DNA from: Shewanella sp. HN-41
GTDB lineage: Bacteria > Pseudomonadota > Gammaproteobacteria > Enterobacterales > Shewanellaceae
Direction: 5' to 3'
NCBI RefSeq assembly: GCF_000217915.1
Contig: NZ_AFOZ01000026.1
Coordinates: forward strand, 1-39,325
DNA length: 39,325 nucleotides
Positions 9,940-17,662 of this stretch are shown here, one piece after another. Every line of letters begins with the position of its first letter. The stretch's first letter is position 1. Below the pieces are notes generated by a model that was not told the DNA's origin, searched no databases, and saw nothing but the letters and a program-made list of their open reading frames with translations. A program made the translations under genes and the position numbers.

Positions 9940-10953
9940 TTATGGCTTAAGAATAAACAGCCCTTGGCTGCCCGATAACCACACATTTCCTTGGTTATCC
10001 TTTGCAATTGAAACTAGGTTTTCCCCTTGGCGACGGGTCACTATGCTACTGCTATCATCCTGATTTAACTGGATGACAATCCCCGCATTACCGACTAAAT
10101 ACAAGGCATTATCCGAAACGGCCATCGCACTATTGATTGAAGATTGCACTGGCATCTCAATTTCGGTCCACTGTGCTAAACTGTGTTCGGCCTTAAACAC
10201 ATGCCCGCGCAACCCCATCACATACACCGCATCTTGGGTTTCAATGGCATTAAACATGGAACCATCATATTCGAAGGAGGTTCGGGTAAAACTGAGCCCC
10301 TTATCCTCTGACACGGCAACTAGCCCCAACTCCCCAACGAGTAAGAATCGGCCATCTTTAAGCGCCACTAAACGATTAAAGTGTGGCAACAGGGAGGCCC
10401 GCTCAGTTAAATATGCAGCCTGATCGCTGTCTTTAAGCTCAGCTAAATAGGAGACATCCTCCTCGGCCAGCAACTCTTGGTGGAACTCTTCAGTCCAAGT
10501 CGCACCACCGTCGTGGGTTCGATAAAACAAGCCATAGGCACCAATCGCCATGCCTTCCTGTTCATTTAAAAACAGCACATCGAGAAAAGGCTTTTCAATC
10601 TCCGAGGATTGCATCTGCAGTTTCCAAGTCTGACCGCCATCCTGTGTATGCACTATGGTCGCATCGTGACCCACTGCCCAACCGAGTTTTTCGTTGAGGA
10701 AAAACACTTTGGTTAATTGCACCGATGTCGGTGTCGGCACTTGCTGCCAGTGATCTTTAAGTACGAGTACATGGCCACGTTCACCAACGGCGACTAAGTA
10801 TTGACCCGTATGGGCGATATCGAGCACCAAAGAGGAAGCAGCCAAGGGCTGAATTTGGGATGAAAGAGGCTCTGACACCACAGAATATGAGGGGAGGGAA
10901 AATAAACAACCGACACCTAACGCAGCAATACTATGAAGGATGCGAAACGACAT
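9940..10953 (-). CDS. YCF48/BNR-repeat exported protein
   Basis: The 337-aa protein begins with a cleavable-looking signal peptide (hydrophobic LHSIAALGVGCLFSLPSYS) and then consists of repeated beta-propeller blades. Asp-box motifs are visible, for example TQDGGQTWK and THDGGATWTE, with a degenerate SEDKGLSFTR. This is the fold of YCF48/HCF136, the photosystem II assembly factor, and of BNR proteins. In non-photosynthetic bacteria such proteins recur beside DUF1329, DUF1302 and MMPL genes with no settled function. It is probably periplasmic and may scaffold the transporter assembly. AAGGAAG precedes the ATG by 6 bases. The RND exporter gene begins 32 bases after its stop, with no terminator between them. 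Confidence 0.85.
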   Translation of the reverse strand: MSFRILHSIAALGVGCLFSLPSYSVVSEPLSSQIQPLAASSLVLDIAHTGQYLVAVGERGHVLVLKDHWQQVPTPTSVQLTKVFFLNEKLGWAVGHDATIVHTQDGGQTWKLQMQSSEIEKPFLDVLFLNEQEGMAIGAYGLFYRTHDGGATWTEEFHQELLAEEDVSYLAELKDSDQAAYLTERASLLPHFNRLVALKDGRFLLVGELGLVAVSEDKGLSFTRTSFEYDGSMFNAIETQDAVYVMGLRGHVFKAEHSLAQWTEIEMPVQSSINSAMAVSDNALYLVGNAGIVIQLNQDDSSSIVTRRQGENLVSIAKDNQGNVWLSGSQGLFILKP

Positions 10954-10974
10954 ACAAACTTCCTTAAACTAATG

Positions 10975-10993
10975 AGGGGCGCTAAGCGCCCCT
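10975..10993. repeat. Hairpin between DUF1329 and YCF48-like genes
   Basis: AGGGGCGC-TAA-GCGCCCCT forms a perfect 8-bp stem in the 56-base gap between the two genes. On the coding (minus) strand it is not followed by T residues; on the plus strand it is followed by TTTTATT, but no plus-strand gene ends here. It more likely protects the upstream mRNA segment or gives partial attenuation, lowering downstream expression. Confidence 0.6.
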
Positions 10994-11009
10994 TTTATTC
11001 GTGACGTAT

Positions 11010-12374
11010 TTAACGGATACCTTCACGACGTAGTGCGTCGGGGGTAAAGTTCGCTTCACTCAGTTTGGCATCAAAGTTATACATACCACTCTGGTTGTCT
11101 AACCCCATGGCCAAATAGCGTCGAGATTGCAGATCATGGAACACTTCTAAGGTATCCCACTGGGCAGGGACTTCGTAGTAGTTCAGACCATGGGCAACCG
11201 CCACACGGTAGAGCTCATCACGGTTGTCGTATAAATCAGCAATCGACACTTGCCATGAGTCTTCGTCAAGATACATTACGCGGGTTTTGTAAATATGGCG
11301 CATGCCATCTTTGAGGGTCGCCTTCACTTCCCATACGCGGTGTTTTTCCCAACGCACATACTCAGGGTTAATATGACCAGGTTTCAAAATCTGATCATAT
11401 TTCAGCTTGTCTGAATGTAATTTGTAGTCGTTGTACGGGATATAAATTTCTTTCTTACCGACTAACTCCCAGTTGTAACGTACTGGTGAGCCGTTAAACA
11501 TATCGAAATCATCCGTGGTACGTAAACCGTCAGACACTGTACCCGGCGTGTCAAAAGCCACGTTCGGTGCCTTACGTACACGACGTTGCCCCGTGTTGTA
11601 GGTCCAGGCTTGGCGTGGCAATGCTTCTTGATCCATGGTTTCCTTCACAAGCAATGCCGTTCCCGCTAGACGTGCGGGTTGAGTCACCACTTGCTTAAAA
11701 TAGAACAAGGTATTGCTGGCTTTTAACTGATCTAAAGTCATCTCAGGACGAGAGTACTCAAAACGAATTTCTTCGGCGGTTTCAACGAGTGTATAACTCC
11801 CATCGGCGGTCGGTGCAGCTTGGCTACGAGACGTCTCAACGTCCACACCACGGAAACGTAAAATATGGTTCCAAATGGCCTCTAAACCATTAGCAGGCAG
11901 TGGAAATGGAATACCAATAGAAGCACCAGCAATACCATTACCTTGAGCGACTAATTCCGCACGGGTGGCATTAGCTTTAGTCGCATCGTAGACAAATTGT
12001 GGCACAGAGGCGCTGCGGCGCGTCTTATACACATTCATCTTGTAGCTTTCTGGGTAAAGCTCAAATAATTTCATCTGACCCGGAGTCAAAAAGTCCTTAT
12101 ATTGAGCCTTGTTAGCATTAGTAATGGTAAATTCGATCTTATCCTCGGGGAAAGGATCAGGGTGATGCATCCCCTTGGTATAACCCGCTACAGGCTTAGT
12201 GATCCCACCATCCCATGCAGGAATAGAGCCGTCAGCATTCCCCGCTTTTTCAGCCCCTAATGGGGTAAATTCGCTGCCAAGTTTAGCCGCATCAGCCTCT
12301 GACACCTTAGCCATAGCGACTGGCGCTACGAGTGCTAACATCACTGCACTCGCCAATATCGTCAGTTTCTTCAT
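11010..12374 (-). CDS. DUF1329 family exported protein
   Basis: A 454-aa protein with a clear signal peptide (MKKLTILASAVMLALVAPVAMA). It resembles the DUF1329 family, which is nearly always encoded next to a DUF1302 outer-membrane protein and has been loosely annotated as an outer-membrane lipoprotein-sorting protein. No lipobox is visible, so it should be soluble in the periplasm. The open frame extends 38 codons upstream, overlapping the DUF1302 gene, but the ATG at 12374 is preceded by AAGGA and starts the signal peptide, so I chose it. It begins 13 bases after the DUF1302 stop, which indicates co-transcription. A periplasmic carrier of hydrophobic molecules between membranes is an inference from context. 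Confidence 0.9.
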   Translation of the reverse strand: MKKLTILASAVMLALVAPVAMAKVSEADAAKLGSEFTPLGAEKAGNADGSIPAWDGGITKPVAGYTKGMHHPDPFPEDKIEFTITNANKAQYKDFLTPGQMKLFELYPESYKMNVYKTRRSASVPQFVYDATKANATRAELVAQGNGIAGASIGIPFPLPANGLEAIWNHILRFRGVDVETSRSQAAPTADGSYTLVETAEEIRFEYSRPEMTLDQLKASNTLFYFKQVVTQPARLAGTALLVKETMDQEALPRQAWTYNTGQRRVRKAPNVAFDTPGTVSDGLRTTDDFDMFNGSPVRYNWELVGKKEIYIPYNDYKLHSDKLKYDQILKPGHINPEYVRWEKHRVWEVKATLKDGMRHIYKTRVMYLDEDSWQVSIADLYDNRDELYRVAVAHGLNYYEVPAQWDTLEVFHDLQSRRYLAMGLDNQSGMYNFDAKLSEANFTPDALRREGIR

Positions 12375-12387
12375 TGTTTTAGTCCTT

Positions 12388-14430
12388 TTAGATCGAATAC
12401 TTGATATTGAATGAAACATAATCACGATCTGCCATCGCATTTGTCGTACCGACTCCGCCAAAGAAATTGTTGTAGGAGATATCTGCACCCCAACGGTTTT
12501 GGTAATCGAAGTTCACCCCTAGCGCGACAGATTTACGTCCCTCAGTGAACAGGAACATAGGATCCGGTGTAATACCGTCAACATCGTGGGAGAAAATCAC
12601 CCGTGGAGACATGTTCACACCCGCAAACAGGTTGTTAAAATCGGCTTTTGCCACTAAACGGTAACCCCAAGCAAAATCCGTTGGGAACGGGTTAGTCTCA
12701 GGACCATTATGCAGTGCTTGAATGATCCCCGGCATATCTGGATTGCCACCGGAACGCGCAGTACCTGGACCATTTAAACGCAGTTCATCAAAACCAGGCA
12801 TATCATGGATCCACACCCCACCGACTTCAGCCAACATAGTTAAGTTATCTAAACCTAAGGTTGGACCAAATAAATGGGTGAAAGTCATCTGTGCCTGTGT
12901 GGTATCTAGACGGATAAAACCATCCACGGTCTCGCCCGGTTGAACCCCATCAATCTGCGAAATACCATCGAGATCGGGACGAATACCCGCATTGGCTAAC
13001 TGTTGTGGCATACCGGCGAACAGCAATTCAACGTCATCGATTTGCAATGGTTCATCTTGACGATGGGCAATTTCCCCCGCCACAGAAGTATCACCCACTA
13101 AGGTATTAAAGCTAAAGCCATAGAGTTTAATATCTTCTGGATAGACGATTTGCGCCTTAGAGAAACTCTTTAAACTCAGCAACAATTCACGATTGATATC
13201 ACCCGCATTTTGGCCAACGGTCGCCAGATCCGATAGAAGCGCGCCCGTGCTAAAATCCGCCGCTGTTCCACTAATAAGTGGACGACGGCTATGGTAATTC
13301 ATGAAATAAACACCAAATTCGGTTTCACCTAACTCTGGCGCGTAATATCCCAGTTTAATACCGTATTGGCCATCATTGCTTGGTTCTTCTTCATCCTGTA
13401 CTAGCGTCACTTTCGTTGGGTAGGCTAAAGCCATAGAAACCAATTGCTGTGTCGGAATAGATTGTCCGCTGGCGATCATCCCCGCTAAACGCTCATATTC
13501 TTGCATCACAAAGTCTAAGTTGATGTCTGGGTTAGCGTTAAAACCCAGCTGCGCATTCTGGTTATAACCACCAAAACCTGCAAAATCGTTCGTCGCAAAA
13601 ATAGAGCCAGGTGTAGGTACCCAAATCGGCTCCCAATCATATTGATAGAAAGCTTCTACCGATAACGACTCTGTGATCCCAAGGGATGCCCACACCATGC
13701 CCTGGGGTCTAAAGGCTTCTTTTAACTCGGCACCGGGCGCGTTAAGAATATTCAAATCCACTGCGTTGATTTCACTGAGCCCGTGGGCAATGAGGGTACT
13801 TTCACCCCAAGAAACCACTTGATTACCAACACGAATCGATAATGGATTAGCCCCATCATTAAGATCGAAATTGGCATAGACAAAGGCATCTAGCAAACGG
13901 ATATCTTTACATTGCACTTCTGAGGCGCGGCTATCTTCACAAGGATCAAATTCTTTACCCGTTATCGGATCATTGTAGTCATAACTGCCATCATTCAGTT
14001 TACGATCATAAAAATACATACCACGGGCAAATAAACCGTAGTTTTTGTATTTTAATGAGAGTTCATGCAACCCTTTGATAATTTCAGAGGTGGTATCACC
14101 TTGGGAATAAAGCAAATTACTTAAATCGTTATTGCTAGAATAGGAGCCAGGTTGGGCCCAAATTTCTGCCGATGTGTATTTTGTATTGCCAAAGGCAGTA
14201 TAGTTAGACCAATCAAACTGAGGTTGGTTAACTTTACCAATCTGACCTTCCCAATCTCGCTCTCCAACACGCCAGCTCGCACCAGCCGTCCAAGTTGAGT
14301 CAAATGTGCCTTCAACCTCACCCCAATCAAATGAGACCGCATTTACGTTCGACACGACCAATAAACTCAATGCCGACGCCACCCCCAAAGCAAGCGCCGA
14401 CTTGTTAAAACTATTTTTAACAATTTTCAT
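12388..14430 (-). CDS. DUF1302 family outer-membrane protein
   Basis: The 680-aa protein starts at the ATG at 14430 (GGAG 7 bases upstream), followed by a signal peptide ending VSNVNA before SFDWGEVEG. The body is rich in alternating aromatic/polar strands and ends YVSFNIKYSI, like an outer-membrane beta-barrel C-terminus. It matches the DUF1302 family, long barrel-like proteins found with DUF1329 partners in Pseudomonas, Shewanella and hydrocarbon- or steroid-using bacteria. The frame is also open for 18 codons before the chosen ATG, but without a ribosome site. It is the first gene of the four-gene envelope operon and so should provide the outer-membrane step. The transported substrate is unknown. 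Confidence 0.9.
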   Translation of the reverse strand: MKIVKNSFNKSALALGVASALSLLVVSNVNAVSFDWGEVEGTFDSTWTAGASWRVGERDWEGQIGKVNQPQFDWSNYTAFGNTKYTSAEIWAQPGSYSSNNDLSNLLYSQGDTTSEIIKGLHELSLKYKNYGLFARGMYFYDRKLNDGSYDYNDPITGKEFDPCEDSRASEVQCKDIRLLDAFVYANFDLNDGANPLSIRVGNQVVSWGESTLIAHGLSEINAVDLNILNAPGAELKEAFRPQGMVWASLGITESLSVEAFYQYDWEPIWVPTPGSIFATNDFAGFGGYNQNAQLGFNANPDINLDFVMQEYERLAGMIASGQSIPTQQLVSMALAYPTKVTLVQDEEEPSNDGQYGIKLGYYAPELGETEFGVYFMNYHSRRPLISGTAADFSTGALLSDLATVGQNAGDINRELLLSLKSFSKAQIVYPEDIKLYGFSFNTLVGDTSVAGEIAHRQDEPLQIDDVELLFAGMPQQLANAGIRPDLDGISQIDGVQPGETVDGFIRLDTTQAQMTFTHLFGPTLGLDNLTMLAEVGGVWIHDMPGFDELRLNGPGTARSGGNPDMPGIIQALHNGPETNPFPTDFAWGYRLVAKADFNNLFAGVNMSPRVIFSHDVDGITPDPMFLFTEGRKSVALGVNFDYQNRWGADISYNNFFGGVGTTNAMADRDYVSFNIKYSI

Positions 14431-14769
14431 TTTAGCTCTCCGTACCCTGCTGGATTCTTTTGTTTTAGGAATTACAACCAACATCTTGTTAGCTCACAGG
14501 TAACATCATTGTTACAGCAATTAATCCCCATGAGCAAGGCACAGTTAGAGAAAATTTTCTAAAGAATTAAGCACGTAGACACATTTATGTCATGGGCAAC
14601 ACAGAAGATATTTAAATTAGAAAAGGACAAGATAGAATGTGATGATGAAAACAGAACAAAAAATCATATATTTCATTAACATAATAATAAAGAAAACATC
14701 ATTCTTTAAAATGAGTAATCAGCCGACCGTTTAAAGTAATTACTCTAATAAAAAATAACCTAATTGTCC
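14431..14769. other. Promoter region of the envelope operon
   Basis: This 339-base AT-rich stretch separates the DUF2835 gene from the DUF1302 gene; I see no ORF in it. It holds the palindrome GTAACA-N4-TGTTAC (14500-14515), a 12-base perfect palindrome AGAAAATTTTCT (14549-14560), and several AT-rich blocks where a -10 element could lie. It should also contain the 3' end of the DUF2835 transcript, but no intrinsic terminator was found. Confidence 0.55.
14500..14515. promoter_or_regulatory. Candidate operator GTAACA-N4-TGTTAC
   Basis: Perfect 6-bp arms around TCAT lie 70-85 bases upstream of the DUF1302 ATG, a typical position for a transcription-factor site at or near the promoter of the four-gene envelope operon. 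I cannot name the regulator; no regulator gene is adjacent. Confidence 0.35.
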
Positions 14770-14985
14770 CTAAACACGATTTAATGAAACAAATTGCCCC
14801 TTATCATCAATAACTAACTTGAAATGGCCATGAATGCCATTTTCAGTTAAAAAACCTCTGAAATGTCGACCGTTGATCCACAGTATTCGTCCTCGACTTT
14901 CGCGCACTTCCACCTTATCGGCAAGCCCCTGATAATAGGGTAAAAAGTCTTGATAACTAATTGTAAGTTTAAAATAAAATTCCAT
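14770..14985 (-). CDS. DUF2835 family small protein
   Basis: A 71-aa cytoplasmic protein resembling the DUF2835 family of gammaproteobacteria, which typically runs about 70 residues and often lies next to pepN. The centre reads KVEVRESRGRILWINGRHF, with a basic/aromatic core, and the end GQFVSLNRV. No function is established. It starts 43 bases after the pepN stop and is probably co-transcribed. Its only strong Shine-Dalgarno (AAGGAGG) lies about 27 bases upstream of the ATG, with a hairpin between them. The family match is from memory. Confidence 0.8.
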   Translation of the reverse strand: MEFYFKLTISYQDFLPYYQGLADKVEVRESRGRILWINGRHFRGFLTENGIHGHFKLVIDDKGQFVSLNRV

Positions 14986-14994
14986 GAATGTTGA

Positions 14995-15020
14995 GGCGGC
15001 AAATACTGCCGCCCTCCTTC
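14995..15020 (-). promoter_or_regulatory. SD separated from start by a hairpin (DUF2835)
   Basis: On the minus strand GAAGGAGG (15020-15013) is followed by GGCGGCA-GTATT-TGCCGCC (15013-14995, 7-bp stem), then nine bases and the DUF2835 ATG (14985). Linear spacing is far too long for initiation, but folding the stem leaves about nine bases, which is normal. No closer ribosome site is visible. There is no T run, so it is not a pepN terminator. Confidence 0.5.
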
Positions 15021-15028
15021 ATCAAGTC

Positions 15029-17578
15029 TTAGTTAGCCAAGGCTTTTGAGACTTTTTCATACATATCTTTCGATAATTCCGGCAAGGCTAACAGTTGTCC
15101 CAAGCATGCCCTGATTTGCGATTGTCGCGCCTTATCAAACTTCCCAAATTGGATCAAAGGAGTCACCATACGCGCGGCGACCTGCGGATTAAGTTTATTC
15201 AAGGTAATGAGGCACTCAGTTAAGAAGGCATAACCTTTACCATCGGCACGGTGAAATTGATAAATATTGCCCGCAGCAAAACTGCCAATTAACGCGCGTA
15301 CCCGGTTAGGATTGCTCATGCTAAAGCTGCCATGTTGCTGCAATTGTCGCAGGGTATCAATCACCCCATCGGCATTACGTGTCGCCTGCAGCATAAACCA
15401 TTTATCCATCACTAATGGCGTATCGTGCCAACGCTGCTCAAATGCCAACATTAAGTCATGGCGACAGGATAAATCACCCACATTAGCGGCCATTAATGCC
15501 CCTAGGGAATCGGTCATATTATTCGCCTGTTCAAACTGGCTTACCACAAAATCTTCCGCCTCAGCGGATACGCGGCTTATCCAATTTAGACACTGATTCT
15601 TAAGGACACGGGCCTGCGTACTTTCCACCGCCACTAGCATACGGTACAAGGCTATCAACTCATCTTCGCAATATGAAGCAAGTTCAGTTAATACAAACTC
15701 TCGGGCTAATGCTAAAGCGTCCAAATCGACACTTTCTGCCTGCTCAATTAAGGCTGAGGCCGTCGGTATTGCTAATATTTCAGCAATTAAGGCAGGGTCA
15801 AGCTCAGGATCAAGCAACACTCCCTTAAAGCTATCTCGCACTCTCTCATCGAGTGTCATCGTTTGTTGTTGCTGTAAATGGGCCACATTTTGCCATATGG
15901 CTTGGCTGACAAGCACCACCGAGGCTTCCCAACGGGCGACTTCACTCGTTGCAAAGCGCATTAAGTGAACCAGTTGATCAACCTCAAAGTTGTAGTGCAG
16001 TTTTACTGGCGCAGAGAAATCTTGTAGTAAAGAAATAACCGGTTTATGGGTTAATCCTTCAAAGCTAAATACTTGTTCAGTTTGGGTAAAATCGAGCACT
16101 TCATTCACTGAAGATTGGCCATTTGCATCTAAGAGTTCGATGCTGAATGGAATATGTAACGGCAATGTACAGTTCGCTAAACTTTGTTTGAGGGTCAACT
16201 GATAGACGCCCGTTTGCGCATCAAAACTGTCCATCACGGCCACTGCTGGAGTACCCGCTTGGCTATACCATAAACGGAATTGAGTTAAATCGACACCGCT
16301 GGCATCCTCCATCGCCGCCACAAAATCATCGCAGGTCACAGCTTGGCCATCATGACGTTTAAAATACAGTTTCATGCCCGCCTGAAACTTGGCTTCACCA
16401 AGCAGAGTGTGCATCATGCGAATGACTTCGGCGCCCTTGTTATACACTGTCACCGTATAAAAATTATTCATCTCAATCACAGATTCTGGGCGGATCGGAT
16501 GGGACATTGGCCCAGAATCCTCAGCAAATTGCTGATTCTTGATCACTTTAATTGCATGAATCCGATTCACTGCTCGCGAGCCTAAATCCGAACTAAATTC
16601 CTGATCGCGGAAAACCGTTAATCCTTCTTTCAGACTTAACTGAAACCAATCACGGCAAGTCACACGGTTACCAGTCCAGTTGTGGAAATACTCATGGCCC
16701 ACTACAGACTCAATACCGTGATAATCCTCATCGGTAGCCGTTAAGGTATCTGCGAGTACATATTTAGTATTGAAAATATTTAGGCCTTTGTTTTCCATCG
16801 CCCCCATATTGAAGAAATCGACGGCAACTATCATATAAATATCGAGGTCATACTCGAGATCAAATCGAGACTCATCCCAAGCCATGGATTTTTTAAGGGA
16901 TGCCATCGCGTGTGTTGCTTTGTGTAAATTACCTTTATCGACAAAAACTTGTAATAATACTTTACGGTCACTACGGGTAATAAATTCATCTTCTAACAGA
17001 TCAAAATCCCCCGCCACTAAGGCGAACAAATAGGCGGGTTTTGGGAAAGGATCCTGCCAGCAAACATAGTGACGACCTTCGGGTAATTGACCCTGTTCGA
17101 TCAAGTTGCCATTACTCAATAAATACGGAAATGCCGCCCTATCGGCCTCAATACGCACAGTATATTTTGCCAATACATCGGGACGATCGAGGAAATAGGT
17201 AATTCGTCTAAAACCCTCAGCCTCACATTGAGTGCAATAGGCGCCATCGGACATATATAAACCTTCAAGGCTTGAGTTAGCCTCTGGGTCGAGTTGGGTC
17301 TCTATGGTCAATTCAAATTCATCAAGGTTTGTCTCAAGCAGGAGCTGACCTTGGCTAACTTGATAAGGCACAGTTTCACCATTGATGGAAACGGCAAGCA
17401 AGATTAAATCATCACCATCGAGTATGAGTGGCAATACATGGGATGAAGTGCGCTTGATCTTACTTACGGCCTTTACACGGGTATCTTTACCCGCCAAATC
17501 GAAGGCTAAATCGATGGTTTCTATTGTAAAATGAGGCGCTTGATAATCTTTTAAGTATTTTGCTTGAGCTTGTGTCAT
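15029..17578 (-). CDS. pepN: Aminopeptidase N (M1 family)
   Basis: PepN is a cytoplasmic zinc aminopeptidase that removes N-terminal residues from peptides in the last steps of protein breakdown. The 849-aa protein (E. coli: 870) shows the substrate-recognising GAMEN at 259-263, the zinc motif HEYFHNW beginning at 295 (His295, Glu296, His299) and the third ligand Glu318 in KEGL. The four-domain layout is preserved: N-terminal beta domain, catalytic domain to about 440, small beta domain, and C-terminal alpha-helical domain. It is followed by the DUF2835 gene. The prc terminator lies upstream, so pepN needs its own promoter in the ~30 bases after that hairpin or within it. Confidence 0.97.
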   Translation of the reverse strand: MTQAQAKYLKDYQAPHFTIETIDLAFDLAGKDTRVKAVSKIKRTSSHVLPLILDGDDLILLAVSINGETVPYQVSQGQLLLETNLDEFELTIETQLDPEANSSLEGLYMSDGAYCTQCEAEGFRRITYFLDRPDVLAKYTVRIEADRAAFPYLLSNGNLIEQGQLPEGRHYVCWQDPFPKPAYLFALVAGDFDLLEDEFITRSDRKVLLQVFVDKGNLHKATHAMASLKKSMAWDESRFDLEYDLDIYMIVAVDFFNMGAMENKGLNIFNTKYVLADTLTATDEDYHGIESVVGHEYFHNWTGNRVTCRDWFQLSLKEGLTVFRDQEFSSDLGSRAVNRIHAIKVIKNQQFAEDSGPMSHPIRPESVIEMNNFYTVTVYNKGAEVIRMMHTLLGEAKFQAGMKLYFKRHDGQAVTCDDFVAAMEDASGVDLTQFRLWYSQAGTPAVAVMDSFDAQTGVYQLTLKQSLANCTLPLHIPFSIELLDANGQSSVNEVLDFTQTEQVFSFEGLTHKPVISLLQDFSAPVKLHYNFEVDQLVHLMRFATSEVARWEASVVLVSQAIWQNVAHLQQQQTMTLDERVRDSFKGVLLDPELDPALIAEILAIPTASALIEQAESVDLDALALAREFVLTELASYCEDELIALYRMLVAVESTQARVLKNQCLNWISRVSAEAEDFVVSQFEQANNMTDSLGALMAANVGDLSCRHDLMLAFEQRWHDTPLVMDKWFMLQATRNADGVIDTLRQLQQHGSFSMSNPNRVRALIGSFAAGNIYQFHRADGKGYAFLTECLITLNKLNPQVAARMVTPLIQFGKFDKARQSQIRACLGQLLALPELSKDMYEKVSKALAN

Positions 17579-17608
17579 TTCGAACCCTTTAACATTGATC
17601 TAAATAAG

Positions 17609-17634
17609 AAAAAACGCGCCATAAGCGCGTTTTT
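17609..17634. terminator. Terminator between prc and pepN
   Basis: AAAAAACGCGC (17609-17619), loop CATAA, then GCGCGTTTTT (17625-17634). The stem is GC-rich with an A run on one side and a T run on the other, so it can act in both directions. On the minus strand it closes the proQ-prc transcript, 28 bases after the prc stop. Confidence 0.85.
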
Positions 17635-17662
17635 AAATGGGATAAATCGAGCCAATTATCGC

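Noticed and set aside
14636..14655. CRP site upstream of the DUF1302 operon
   Set aside because: TGTGATGATGAAAACA has a good left half but only three of five bases in the right half, and no other support.
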